The notes under the pieces are model-generated. The model ran no database searches. It saw only the letters and a list, made by a program, of their open reading frames with translations, and was not told the DNA's origin. The translations under genes were made by a program, and so were the position numbers. From Nostoc sp. LEGE 06077 (GTDB lineage: Bacteria; Cyanobacteriota; Cyanobacteriia; Cyanobacteriales; Nostocaceae): 64,000 bases of DNA. Below, in pieces: positions 7,053-19,000 of this stretch. The stretch spans positions 1 to 64,000 of the forward strand of contig NZ_JADEWI010000005.1 of assembly GCF_015207705.1 (NCBI RefSeq), written 5' to 3'. How positions within the stretch are numbered: position 1 is the stretch's first letter; every line of letters starts with the position of its first letter.

Positions 7053-8627
7053 ATGCCTAACTCAGCACTGAAATTTATGACAACAAATATTCAAACTGAT
7101 TTTCCGCCGTCCTCAACTGTTACCCCTGTACTAGAAATGCAGGGGATTGCTAAACGATTTCATGGTGTTGCAGCTTTGCAAGGTGTAAATCTCACCATTT
7201 ATCCCGGAGAAGTTCACGCCCTCATGGGTGAAAATGGGGCAGGTAAAAGCACATTAATGAAAATTCTCGCTGGGGCTTATATTGCCGATGAAGGCGAGAT
7301 TCGCATCAATGGTCAACCTGTGAAAATTACCGATCCGGGTACAGCACGCAAAGCGGGTATTAATCTGATTTATCAGGAATTGAACGTTGCACCCAATTTA
7401 ACCGTTACCGAAAATATGTTTATGGGGAGCGAGTTGCAACGGGGTCAATTTTTAGACCGCAAAACAATGGAACTCGAAGCCCAGCAGGTGCTAGACAGTT
7501 TGGGGGCGACTTTTACACCGCAAACTATAGTCGGTACATTAGCGATCGCCGAACAACAACAAGTAGAAATCGCCAGGGCGCTGAAAGATAAAAGCCGGAT
7601 TTTGGTCATGGATGAACCAACAGCCGCCTTATCTGACCGCGAGACTGAGAGTTTATTTCAAGTGATTCGCAAACTCCGCAACAATGGCATTGCGATTATC
7701 TACATCAGTCATCGGATGGAAGAAATCTATGCCTTGGCTGACCGAATTAGTGTACTACGTGATGGTCAATATATTGGCAGTTTGACCCGTGAAGAAATTT
7801 CGCCGCAGAGATTGGTACAAATGATGGTTGGTCGTTCCATGCAGGACTTCTACGAACATCAACGACAAAAGAACCCTGGCGCAGTGGTGTTGGAAGTCAG
7901 AAATATTAGTGATGGGCGCAAGATACAGCCAGCTAGTTTTCAACTGCGTGCGGGCGAAATTCTGGGACTAGCTGGGTTAGTGGGTGCAGGAAGGACAGAA
8001 GTATCGAGGTTGATTTTTGGTGCTGATCGCAAAGTTAGCGGTGAAGTCTTCCTAAATGGCAAAAAACTAGAGATTCATTCGCCCAGTGATGCGATCGCCG
8101 CGGGGATTGGCTACGTACCCGAAGACCGCAAAGACCAAGGTTTATTTCTAGAGATGAGTTCCCGCAAGAATATTGGACTGAATCGACTCAGACAGGATGC
8201 CAAAGGTGGCATTGTTAACTGGGGTTCAGTCAATAAGATTGCCACAGAAGCCGTTGAAAACTTCCATATTCGGTTGGCGAATTTAGAAATTAGAGCCGTG
8301 GATCTTTCCGGTGGGAATCAGCAAAAACTCTTACTGGCGCGGTGGTTAGCCATTAACCCCAGAGTATTGATGCTAGATGAACCAACACGCGGCGTAGATA
8401 TCGGGGCGAAAAGCGAAATTTACCGGATTATCAGTGACTTAGCTGCCCAAGGAGTCGCAATTCTCATGGTTTCCAGCGAATTGCCCGAAATTGTCGGGAT
8501 GAGCGATCGCGTTTTAGTCATGCGCGAAGGACAGTTAGTCGGCGAACTAGACGACACCCCAGACAGAGAAATCACCCAAGAAAACATTATGCACTATGCA
8601 ACTGGAGCATCGGAGGTAGCATCATGA
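7053..8627 (+). CDS. frtB: Fructose ABC transporter, ATP-binding protein FrtB
   Basis: A 524-residue protein with two fused ABC domains, as in RbsA/MglA-type sugar importers. Domain 1 has Walker [10 protein letters not shown] (about residue 65) and Walker [11 protein letters not shown]. Domain 2 has a degenerate Walker A (GLVGAGRTE), signature LSGGNQQK and Walker [12 protein letters not shown], the usual asymmetry of this family. It energises sugar uptake with FrtA and FrtC at the plasma membrane. The start could be 7053 or the in-frame ATG at 7077; the N-terminal region is not conserved. It overlaps frtC by 4 bases (ATGA), which indicates translational coupling. Confidence 0.9.
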   Translation: MPNSALKFMTTNIQTDFPPSSTVTPVLEMQGIAKRFHGVAALQGVNLTIYPGEVHALMGENGAGKSTLMKILAGAYIADEGEIRINGQPVKITDPGTARKAGINLIYQELNVAPNLTVTENMFMGSELQRGQFLDRKTMELEAQQVLDSLGATFTPQTIVGTLAIAEQQQVEIARALKDKSRILVMDEPTAALSDRETESLFQVIRKLRNNGIAIIYISHRMEEIYALADRISVLRDGQYIGSLTREEISPQRLVQMMVGRSMQDFYEHQRQKNPGAVVLEVRNISDGRKIQPASFQLRAGEILGLAGLVGAGRTEVSRLIFGADRKVSGEVFLNGKKLEIHSPSDAIAAGIGYVPEDRKDQGLFLEMSSRKNIGLNRLRQDAKGGIVNWGSVNKIATEAVENFHIRLANLEIRAVDLSGGNQQKLLLARWLAINPRVLMLDEPTRGVDIGAKSEIYRIISDLAAQGVAILMVSSELPEIVGMSDRVLVMREGQLVGELDDTPDREITQENIMHYATGASEVAS

Positions 8628-9622
8628 GTCAAACCTTAAGACCTGTCAATAATAGACCTAGCCAAAATTCCGCAGCCAGTCGGCGTAAATCTATCAATAA
8701 TTTCTTGCAAGTTGCGGGTATTTTACCGATTCTCGTAATCATCTGCATTTTATTTTCCCTGCTAAGTCCCAACTTTTTCACAGCAGGTAACGCCGTCAAC
8801 ATCTTACGTCAAGCATCAATTAATATTGTGCTGGCAACCGGGATGACATTTGTGATTCTCACTGGTGGGATTGACCTTTCCGTAGGTTCAATCTTGGCTG
8901 TATCTGCCGTAGTTGCAGTATTAGTATCTTTGCTGCCGGCTTTAGGTTGGTTGGCTGTACCAGCAGCTTTACTGACAGGTTTGCTTTTAGGTTTACTCAA
9001 CGGTGCGTTAATCACCTTTTTGGATGTACCGCCGTTTATTGTCACCTTGGGTTCATTAACGGCCTTAAGAGGCGCGGCCTTTTTAGTTGCCAACGGTACA
9101 ACAGTTATTAACCGCAACATCAACTTTGCTTGGATAGGTAATAGCTACATCGGCCCCATTCCCTGGCTAGTCATCATTGCCCTGTTAACTGTAGCTGTGA
9201 GTTGGTTTGTGCTGCGTCAAACTGTTTTAGGTGTGCAGATATATGCAGTAGGCGGTAACGAACGAGCCGCCAGATTAACAGGTATCAAAGTCAATCGCGT
9301 CTTGCTATTTGTTTATGGCGTGAGTGGATTGCTGGCAGGTTTAGCCGGAATTATGAGCGCCAGTCGGCTGTATAGTGCCACAGGAATATTAGGACAGGGT
9401 TATGAATTAGATGCGATCGCTGCGGTTATTCTTGGTGGAACCAGCTTCACAGGCGGTATCGGCACAATTGGCGGCACATTGTTAGGTGCATTAATCATTG
9501 CCGTTCTTAACAATGGTTTGACCTTGTTAAATATGTCTTACTTCTGGCAACTCGTTGTGAAAGGCTTAGTCATCATTGCCGCCGTCATGATTGATCGACT
9601 CCGCAGACGTTCTAGGCGTTAG
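8624..9622 (+). CDS. frtC: Fructose ABC transporter, permease FrtC
   Basis: A 332-residue membrane protein of the RbsC/BPD_transp_2 family. A cytoplasmic N-terminus (about 30 residues) precedes multiple transmembrane helices. The family signature [13 protein letters not shown] is near residue 85 and [19 protein letters not shown] near residue 270. It forms the membrane channel for the sugar. Its ATG overlaps the frtB stop. Confidence 0.9.
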   Translation: MSQTLRPVNNRPSQNSAASRRKSINNFLQVAGILPILVIICILFSLLSPNFFTAGNAVNILRQASINIVLATGMTFVILTGGIDLSVGSILAVSAVVAVLVSLLPALGWLAVPAALLTGLLLGLLNGALITFLDVPPFIVTLGSLTALRGAAFLVANGTTVINRNINFAWIGNSYIGPIPWLVIIALLTVAVSWFVLRQTVLGVQIYAVGGNERAARLTGIKVNRVLLFVYGVSGLLAGLAGIMSASRLYSATGILGQGYELDAIAAVILGGTSFTGGIGTIGGTLLGALIIAVLNNGLTLLNMSYFWQLVVKGLVIIAAVMIDRLRRRSRR

Positions 9623-9744
9623 GCACGAGTGTAAAGGTGCAGGGCGAAGAATAGTCAGCACTATCAACTCTCCTTCTTTTCTCTGCGCCTCCGCGTCTCT
9701 GCGTGAATAACTCATAATCTTATTCCCCAACACCAAATACAACC

Positions 9745-11145
9745 ATGACATCCACCACAACTCGTCGTAAATCCAACACCTTCTATGTAATTTTAATTGC
9801 TGGTGCTGCTGCCCTCGGTGGCTTTCTGTTCGGATTTGATACCGCCGTGATTAACGGTGCAGTTGCAGCTTTATCCACAGCTTTTAGTACCAACAGTGTA
9901 CTAACTGGCCTTGCGGTATCGTTGGCATTATTAGGCTCGGCGGTGGGAGCCTTCTATGCTGGCAAAATTGCCGACCGATATGGACGAGTCAAAGCAATGG
10001 TGGTAGCTTCAGTGTTATTTACCATTAGTGCTATTGGCTCTGGAATTGCCTTTGGCATTTGGGATTTTATCTTTTGGCGGCTGTTGGGTGGACTTGCGGT
10101 TGGTGCTGCCAGTGTGATTGCCCCAGCTTACATTGCTGAGTGTTCTCCTAGCAATTTGCGCGGTAGGTTAGGGTCTTTGCAACAACTAGCGATCGTCATT
10201 GGCATTTTCATTGCCTTACTATGTGACTACTTTATAGCAGTATCAGCAGGTTCAGCCGAGTCGCCCTTTTTATTTGGGATTGCTGCTTGGCGGTGGATGT
10301 TTTGGACAGAAATTCCGCCGGCGGTGCTGTATGGGATGGCCGCTTTAATGATTCCTGAATCGCCTCGCTATTTAGTAGCTCAAGGACGAGAGCCAGAAGC
10401 CGCCAATGTTCTTAGTAAAATTATCGGCGGTAATGTTTTAGCCAAAATCGAGGAAATTCGCCAAACAGTCATGAGAGAACGGGAGCCGCAATTTTCTGAC
10501 CTCTTACGCCGGAGTGGCGGACTTCTCCCCATAGTTTGGGTTGGTATCGGTATATCTTTACTTCAGCAATTCGTCGGTATTAACGTCATCTTTTACTACA
10601 GCAGCGTTTTATGGCGGGCGGTTGGCTTTTCCGAAAAAGATTCCCTCTCAATTACAGTGATCACAGGTGCAGTAAATATTATTACTACATTAGTAGCGAT
10701 CGCTTTCGTCGATAAATTTGGTCGTAAACCCCTATTGATTCTCGGCTCAATCGGTATGACCATTACCTTGGGAACAATGGCATCAATTTTCGGCACAGCC
10801 CCAATAGATGCTGCTGGGAATCCAAGCCTGACCGGAAGTGCAGGTATTGTCGCTCTTGTTGCCGCCAATCTCTATGTATTTTGCTTTGGTTTTTCCTGGG
10901 GGCCAGTTACCTGGGTACTGTTAGGCGAAATGTTCAACAACAAAATTCGGGCTGCTGCACTGTCTGTGGCGGCGGCGATGCAATGGGTAGCAAATTTCGC
11001 TGTGTCTATATCCTTTCCTCCCATCCTGCAATATTTCGGCTTAGGTGCAGCCTACGGAATCTATACCACTGCGGCAGCTATCTCACTGTTTTTCGTTCTC
11101 TTTTTTATCAAGGAAACCAAAGGAATGGAATTAGAAGATATGTAA
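9745..11145 (+). CDS. MFS sugar transporter (sugar porter family)
   Basis: A 466-residue major-facilitator protein with about 12 transmembrane helices. The sugar-porter signatures are present: GFDTAVINGA in helix 1, GRVKAM in the 2-3 loop, PESPRYL after helix 6, and a WVLLGEMF block in the C-terminal half. It resembles the glucose/fructose permeases GlcP/Gtr of cyanobacteria and would import a hexose with a cation. It lies 122 bases after frtC in the same direction. It may therefore share frt regulation and give the operon two uptake routes, one ATP-driven and one ion-driven. Confidence 0.9.
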   Translation: MTSTTTRRKSNTFYVILIAGAAALGGFLFGFDTAVINGAVAALSTAFSTNSVLTGLAVSLALLGSAVGAFYAGKIADRYGRVKAMVVASVLFTISAIGSGIAFGIWDFIFWRLLGGLAVGAASVIAPAYIAECSPSNLRGRLGSLQQLAIVIGIFIALLCDYFIAVSAGSAESPFLFGIAAWRWMFWTEIPPAVLYGMAALMIPESPRYLVAQGREPEAANVLSKIIGGNVLAKIEEIRQTVMREREPQFSDLLRRSGGLLPIVWVGIGISLLQQFVGINVIFYYSSVLWRAVGFSEKDSLSITVITGAVNIITTLVAIAFVDKFGRKPLLILGSIGMTITLGTMASIFGTAPIDAAGNPSLTGSAGIVALVAANLYVFCFGFSWGPVTWVLLGEMFNNKIRAAALSVAAAMQWVANFAVSISFPPILQYFGLGAAYGIYTTAAAISLFFVLFFIKETKGMELEDM

Positions 11146-11204
11146 GCCAGGAAACAGTAGGCTTGTCCGGAATATTAGCTGAGGAAAAGCCTGGGGATTT
11201 AAAT

Positions 11205-11366
11205 TTAACTACTAGTTAATATTTGATATTGATTTGGGCAAAATGATCTCAGGCTCTTTCCATTACAGTAGATTTGGCTAAATTCTCTAACGATAACTTC
11301 TTCACCAGCAGCAAATTCATAGATATGAGCAACTGTGCTAACACAAAATCTCTGTATGGCTATCAC
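11205..11366 (-). CDS. Possible small protein or gene remnant (53 aa)
   Basis: On the minus strand a GTG at 11364-11366 opens a frame to TAA 11205-11207. It encodes MIAIQRFCVSTVAHIYEFAA, then GEEVIVREFSQIYCNGKSLR and a short tail. The balanced composition looks protein-like. It has no recognised family and may be the remains of a larger gene. It sits in the 320-base gap between the MFS gene and the sensor kinase. Confidence 0.3.
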   Translation of the reverse strand: MIAIQRFCVSTVAHIYEFAAGEEVIVREFSQIYCNGKSLRSFCPNQYQILTSS

Positions 11367-11466
11367 ATTTTCAAGTTACTTAACTCTGGTAATAGACAAA
11401 TCAATTTACTGTATTGAGATATACATAGCTTCCTCAATGTCTAAAACTAAAAAATCATAAATCAGT

Positions 11467-12912
11467 ATGTCTATTGAAGAGTTAAATCAAGAATTAATCA
11501 GCCTACGCCAATGCCTTCAGCAACTCAAAAAAGATAATGCTGAACTACGCCAGACAGTTCTAGAATATACTAATCAATTACAGCAATACAAGAGTGAACG
11601 GCAAGCTGCACTGCATGAGCGTCAACGGATAGAAGAACAATTGCAAACTACTCAACAGTTTCTGCATTCTGTAATTCAAACCATGCCTGTAGCAGTTTTT
11701 GTCAAAGATGCGGCTGATCTGCGAATTGTCTTATGTAATCAAGCCGCAGAAAAGTTAGCTGGTGTCAGTGCTGATGAAATTTTAGGGAAGAACGACTACG
11801 ACTTATTTCCCAAAGAAGAGGCCGATTTCTTTACTCAGCGAGATCACGAAGCACTTGATAGCAAAACATTATTAGAGATTCCTGAAGAAATAATTCGCAA
11901 AAAAAGCGGCGAAAGCCGGATTTTACAGATTAAAAAAGCTCCGATTCTTGATTCTCAAGGTGAGCCTAAATATTTACTCGTGGTTCGAGACGATATTACA
12001 GAACATAAACAAGCAGAAGCTCAACTCAAACAGCAAGCAATAGAACTAGAGCAAACTCTCAAAGAATTACAAAGTACCCAAGCTCAACTTATCCAAAGTG
12101 AGAAAATGTCGTCTCTGGGTCAATTAGTTGCTGGAGTTGCCCATGAAATCAATAATCCAGTAAATTTTATCTATGGCAATTTAACTTATGCTAACCAATA
12201 TATCCAACAACTACTGAATCTACTTCATCTTTACCGCATAAACTATCCCAATCCTGCTCTGGAAATTCAAACGACAATTCAAGAGATGGAATTCGATTTT
12301 TTAGTCGAAGATTTGCTAAAATTACTCTCTTCAATGGAAGTCGGTGCTGAACGCATACAGCAAATTGTGGTTTCTCTTCGTACCTTTTCGCGGCTAGATG
12401 AAGCCGAGTTAAAAGCAGTGGATATTCATCAGGGTATTGACAGTACACTGAGTATTTTGGAACATCGTTTGAAAACTAGAGCCAATCATGTCCCAATTCA
12501 GGTTCTGAAAGATTATGACAATTTACCTTTAGTTGAGTGCTATGCTCGCCAGCTAAATCAAGTATTTATGAATATTTTGTCCAATGCAATCGATGCTTTA
12601 GAAGAGTCATTAATTCAAGAAAAATTCTCACATACCCAGCCAGAAATTCGGATTTGTACTCAACAACTGAATGCTCAACAAATCCTTATTCGGATTATCG
12701 ATAATGGCCCTGGTATTCCCGAACAAGTTAGACAAAAGTTATTTGATCCTTTTTTTACTACCAAAGCTGTTGGTAAAGGTTCTGGGCTAGGTTTATCGGT
12801 TAGCTATCAAATTATTACTGAGCAACACGGTGGTTCGTTAGAGTGTATTTCATCTGTTTATCAAGGAGCAGAATTTATCATAAAAATCCCAGTTGCACAG
12901 TTCCAAAAATAA
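11467..12912 (+). CDS. PAS-domain sensor histidine kinase
   Basis: A 481-residue soluble kinase. An N-terminal coiled coil (residues 1-65) is followed by a PAS domain (about 70-180, with NDYDLFPKEEADFF), a second coiled coil, and a HisKA-like dimerisation domain with the phospho-acceptor His in GVAHEINNPVNF (about residue 225). The C-terminal HATPase has N-box NQVFMNILSNAIDALEE, G1 DNGPGIP and G2 GKGSGLGLS. No transmembrane segment or receiver domain is present. The ATPase/HisKA half is closely similar to the end of the giant kinase encoded convergently next door. The partner regulator and signal are unknown. Confidence 0.9.
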   Translation: MSIEELNQELISLRQCLQQLKKDNAELRQTVLEYTNQLQQYKSERQAALHERQRIEEQLQTTQQFLHSVIQTMPVAVFVKDAADLRIVLCNQAAEKLAGVSADEILGKNDYDLFPKEEADFFTQRDHEALDSKTLLEIPEEIIRKKSGESRILQIKKAPILDSQGEPKYLLVVRDDITEHKQAEAQLKQQAIELEQTLKELQSTQAQLIQSEKMSSLGQLVAGVAHEINNPVNFIYGNLTYANQYIQQLLNLLHLYRINYPNPALEIQTTIQEMEFDFLVEDLLKLLSSMEVGAERIQQIVVSLRTFSRLDEAELKAVDIHQGIDSTLSILEHRLKTRANHVPIQVLKDYDNLPLVECYARQLNQVFMNILSNAIDALEESLIQEKFSHTQPEIRICTQQLNAQQILIRIIDNGPGIPEQVRQKLFDPFFTTKAVGKGSGLGLSVSYQIITEQHGGSLECISSVYQGAEFIIKIPVAQFQK

Positions 12913-13013
12913 TTCCAATTTTAAGTTATGAAACATTCTATCGCTGGCGAATGAACAACAATATATTATCGATGACTCTAGGTTTTTGGGTAATTCTGAA
13001 TCCTCAGCTAAAA

Positions 13014-16000
13014 TTATGTAACGCCATTTTTGCTAGATTCATCTGTTAGTGGGAGGAAAATTACAAATTCTGTTCCCTGGCCTAACACAGAATTAACTGC
13101 GATTTTACCACCATGTTTTTCTTCAACAATTTGGCGGGCGATCGCTAGTCCAATTCCGGTTCCTTTGCCAACACCTTTTGTTGTAAATAAATAGTCAAAT
13201 ATGTGTGTTTTCACCTCTTCACTTATACCTTTACCATTATCAGCAATGGAGATTTTGACGTTGTGATGATCAATTACAGTTCTCACGATAATTTTGTGAG
13301 GATTTAGTTTAATATTCTCGAAACTACGCCCGACACTGGATTCTTCTAAAGCATCAATGGCATTGGCCATTATATTCATAAATACCTGATTTAATTGCCC
13401 AGGAAAACAGGCGATCGGTTGCAGACTATCGTAATCTGTAACTACGATGATTTCTGGATGATGTTCGTTAGCTTTGAGGCGATGTTTGAGAATTAAAATT
13501 GTACTATCAATGCCTTCATTAATATTAAATAGTACTTTGTAATTTTGATCAGCACGGGAGAAAGTTCTTAAACTGGTGCTGATATTGTTTAATCTTTCAC
13601 AAGCCATAACCATTGCATCAAGTATTTTTGGCAAATCTTCTAAGCTATAATCCAAGTCAATTTCTTCAGCATGATCGAGAATTTCGTCTTGAGGATTTGG
13701 TAGAGCTTGTTGATATAGTTTAAGGTGTTCGGTAATATCAGACAAGGTAGGTTGAGCTTGTTTCAGACTCGCCGAAATAAAGCCAAGCGGATTGTTCATT
13801 TCATGAGCTATACCTGCAACTAAGTTACCTAATGCAGACATCTTTTCATTTTGTACCATTTGCAGTTGTGCTTGTTGTAGTTTTTGTAGTGCTTTTTCTA
13901 AATCCTGGGATTTTTGTTGAATAGCAGCTTCTGTTTGTTTGCGATCGCGAATATCTCGAATAATGGTTGATATGTATTCAACTTCATCGGCGGCGTTTTT
14001 ATGGGCAATGATTACCTGAGAAACGGGAATTTCATTGCCTTGGATATCGAAAATAGCTGATTCACCACTCCAAGTTCCTTGGTGGATAGCAGTGGGAATG
14101 CCAACTGTTTGTAGATGTGCCATCGCTATCGGAGGGGTGATAGTAGAAATGTGGAATCCGGTGTTCATCTGCCAAACCCTCTGTCCAGCTGGATTAATAT
14201 AGAGACTATTACCATTGGCATCGGCAATGCCTACAATATCTGGAGTAGCATCCAAAATTCGCAGCAGTCGCTGTTGTTCTTGTTCTGCACGTTTGCGATC
14301 GCTAATATCAATCAAAATACCATCCCATACCATTTCACCATTTTCCCTAAGTTCTGGCTGGGAAGCGGCTTTTACCCACTTGATATTCCCATTGGGTGTA
14401 ATAATGCGCCACTCATGTTGAAATGGAGTAAGATTTTGCGCTGACTTCATAGTTGCGCGAAAAGCCTCGGCTTGATCGTCGGGATGTTCAAAATCACGCA
14501 GACTATATTTACCTGACATGATATCCTCAGCCGCCACTTCGTAGAGAGTTTGACACCCAGAACTGACATAAGACACAGAAGATGAACCATCGGCTTGAAT
14601 CCGAATTTGATAAATCAATCCCGGAATATTATCTGCTAGTTTCTGAAAACGAGTTTCACTCAGGCGTAACTGGTCTAGAGATTGTTCTAACTGTTGAGCA
14701 TAAATTTGCGAATCTTGATAAAGACTGGCATTTTTCAAAGAAATCGCCGCTTGGGTACACAGAAAATTGAGAATTAGGATGCGATCGCTGGTAAATACCC
14801 TACTAGCACAGTGATTCTTTAAATACAAAATCCCGATTAAATTTCCTTGATTGAGAATCGGCAAACACAATAAACTTTTCGGTTGTCGTTGAACTAAATA
14901 CTCATCAATTACAGGTAAATCAGTTTGAAGTTCATCAATCACCACAATTTCTTGGGTGTTTTTCACGTACTGGATAAACTTGACTGGTAAATTGGGATTG
15001 TCTTCTAAAGGTTCGCAAAAAAGTTCGATTTTATCGGGCGTGGCGATAGCTCTCACTTGCCATTCTCCTTGATTATCAGGCAAAATTAAAGCGCAGCGAT
15101 CGCCCCCAGAATGTTGCAAAATAAGCTGAGTCAGTTGTTTGAGCAGTTCATCAAGTTGAATTGTCCCGGAGATGGCGTAGGAAGCTTTGAGGATGGCGGA
15201 AAAATCCAAGGCAACATTGAGACTACTGCTAGAAGAACAACTTTGCTCCTGAAAACTGTGAACGGGAACAGGAGGATTTCCTTTCACTGATACTGTTTCC
15301 AGTATATTTAGCGATTGTACTTTTTGCTGGAGAATGAGTTGCAGTAAATTGGCGTAGCGGTTTTCCAAATCTTTGGTTTTGGCTCGGCTACCCCAACGCG
15401 CGTAACAGTAATATGCCTCTTGCATATAACCTGCGGCCACTTTCTCTTTGCCCCAATTCCGATAAAATTTAGCAGCCAGTTCATTACTGAGTGCTTCTTC
15501 TTGTAGATAACCGTGGGTTTTTGCTCCAGCAATGGCTAAATCATAATGCGCCATTGCATCATAATATTGACCCAAAACTCGACATTTTTCTGCGGCTATA
15601 AGTTGCCAGCGATGTTGATGGTTGAAAGGAGCTAAATTTGCCCAATTTTGCAGTTTTTCTTGATGACTATTGACTCGCTCTAAAATCACTGATTGTTGTT
15701 CAGCATCCGCCTTTTCATACTGTGCCAGATGAATTAAGGCATCATAGAAAACTCGAACAACTACCATGAAATAGCCAATACCAGCATCATTGTGCTGTTC
15801 TGCTACAGTTGCTTGTTCCCAAGCTTGTTCATATTCTCCGAACAGATAACAGAGAATGGCTTGAGACAACGAAACATGAAATAACCCAACTCGATTATGA
15901 GTAGCTTGTAAATGAGGTAAAACCTGGGTTGCATTGAAGACTTCACCTGCTAATAAATAGGGGATTTCTGACGCTCCCAATAAGTTGAGAATTGTTTGTT

Positions 16001-19000
16001 GGTAACACTCATGATATTTTAAAGTTGCTTCTTGTTTGACCTGGCGGATGACTTGCCGATAAGCCTCCATTTCCTCGGACAACGCAATTAATTCTCGACC
16101 ACTCCAATAGCTGTACTGACCGTATGTCATGAGGTTCAGTGCCACACATTCCCAATCTCCGGTTTCCAGTCCATTTTGGTAGCCTTCCAGCAGAAATTGG
16201 ATAGACTGACTTAAGGGTTCTTTCCAATGACAAATAAAGCTGTTGACAATAAAATAAGCTCGGCTTTTGAAGGCGTTAATCTGGTATTTTTCTAGTAACT
16301 TTAATGATAATTGTCCAAATTCATACCCAGCATCAATATCTCCCATAACACCACAGAGAATCAATCCGTAGTCTGCATAAGAAAAAATGGCAATAGAGGA
16401 ATTCCCAAACTTAATAGATATCTCAACTTGCTTGAAGATGAGTAATGGTAAAAGTGGGGGTACCGCAATATGTGCTGAAGGTACTAGTTTTGTTAATATC
16501 TGCATTGCTGCGAGTTGATGGGGGTCATTCATCGCTGGCAAATCTAGCAAACTTAAGGGTGCGCGTTCCTGCCAAAGTTTTTGTGCCTGTTGGGCTGCTG
16601 TGCCAATATCTGCCATAGTTGGCTGTTCGGGAAATTCCACACCGAGTAATTTCAATACCTGCAACCCAGTTTCTACCACTTCGGCAAATTTACCTTGAGA
16701 ACGGAATGCCATCATTCGAGTTTCATGGACTTTGATGGTGTCAAGCACCGACGTAGCAAATTGCAATACGATGTCACCCCAAGGTGTCAACTTGTCAAAG
16801 TCTGTATTTAAGCAAGCTGCTTCTAAACGCTGGTGATGCAGATTCAAAGTTAATTCATAGTGTTTTGTCCAAGCATCAGCAGGTAGTAAATCAATCCCTT
16901 GGGTGAAGTAGTTGACGGCTGCATTATAGGCGATCGCACTTTTAGCTTTGCATCCCGCCATTAAATTCAGTTGAGCTAACTTTAGTTGTTCATCAGGCTG
17001 AGTAATTAAATCAATGCCTTTATTTAGATGATTGACAATCTCAAATATATGTGCATCTAGTTGAGTATCCAATGTATTGGCGTACAGTAATTGACCGATC
17101 GCCAGATGGGTGGCTTGTTTGTGATCTTCGGCAATAAGTTTATATGCAGCTTGTTGAATGCGATCGTGCAGAAAGCGATAAGTCAAATTGACAGAATCAT
17201 CATCAACATTTTTCTGGGAATCAGTTTGTTTTTGACTCTCTATTTGAAAGAATTTGTAAGTTTGGCTAGTGGGTAAAACCAAACCTTCTTGTACAGCTTT
17301 CCATAATGCTGTCGCCGCATCGGTGACAGATTGCAGAGAAACAATCGCCAAGGTTTTTAAATCAAAAGAATTACCAATACAAGCGGCTAACTTCAACACA
17401 TTTTGGGTTTCGTCAGGTAATTTTTGCAACTGTTTGGCGACGAACTCAACTACATCATCAGTCAGGGATAGCGCTTGAATTTGGGTAATATCACATTCCC
17501 AATAGCCGTGCTGAGGATTAAATGTAATTTCCCCATCTTCATACAAAGCTTTGAGAAACTGGGTGATAAAAAACGGATTACCTTGAGTCTTGCGCTCAAT
17601 TAACTCTGTCAGAGGACGGGTTTTGGAGTATCTCTCCGTCTCACAACGTAAGGTATCAGCTACTAACTGATTGACATCTTGATGAGCTAAAGGAGCGAGG
17701 GTAATAGTATTAATTGTCTTACCTGCTTTCTTCATCTCCTCCACCGTCAATATTAACGGGTGTGCCGGTGAAACTTCATTGTCTCGATAAGCACCCAATA
17801 ACAGCAGATAGTTTTCATCCTCCATCAACAGTTTAATTAACTGCAAAGAAGCCAAATCTGCCCATTGTAAATCATCCAAAAACATCACTAAAGGATGGTC
17901 TGATGTAGTGAAAATAGCAATAAACTTTTGAAACAGCACATTAAACCGATTTTGTGCCGCAGTTCCTGATAGTTCTGGTGCAGGTGTTTGTTTACCAATT
18001 ACTAGTTCTAGTTCGGGAATTACCTCAATTAAAACTTGCCCGTTGTCCCCTACCACTTCTAAAATTTGACTGCGCCATTGTACCAAATTTGTATCCGATT
18101 CTGATAACAATTGCCCCATCAAATCGCGCAAAGCTTGGACAAAAGCACTGAAGGGAATATTCCGATTAAATTGGTCAAACTTTCCTTTAATAAAATACCC
18201 TTGCTGACGGGTAATCGGCTTGTGGACTTCATTAACGACAGCAGTTTTGCCAATCCCCGAAAATCCCGCCACCAGCATCATTTCGGAAGTGCCATTAGCA
18301 ACACGGTCAAACGCTTGTAATAAGCTATTAACCTCGGCTTCTCTACCATATAATTTTTCGGGAATCAGGAAGCGATCGCATACATCCCGTTGACCGATTT
18401 TAAAATCTGTAATTTCTTCTGTATCTTGGAGTTGATCTAGACAAAATTCTAAATCATACTTTAATCCCAAAGCGCTTTGATATCTATCTTCGGCATTTTT
18501 CGCCATTAACTTCATCACGATATCTGAAAGCACTTGAGGAATTTTTTCACTTTTGATTTCATGAGGAATTTTTGCCAGATGACAATGCACCAACTCCATC
18601 GGATCATCACAATTAAATGGTAATTTTCCGGTTAATAACTCATAAAATGTCACCCCCAAAGAATAAAAATCACTCCGGTAGTCAATTCCTCGGTTCATTC
18701 TCCCAGTTTGTTCTGGGGAGATATAAGTCAGAGTTCCTTCCAAAACATTCAGACTGTTAATTTGTTGGGTTTCTTTCGGCAGTAGTGAAGCGATACTAAA
18801 GTCAATTAGTTGAATTTGTTTTGTTTGTGGATGAATCAGGATATTTGCAGGTTTGATATCTTTATGAATCACCCGATTTTGGTGTAATTCATGAAGACTG
18901 GTAATTAATTGAATAGCGATGATTAAAAATTCTGCCAGGGAGAGGGTGTGGGTTTGAATATATTCACGTAATGCGATTCCCCCTGTATCTGCCATAACCA

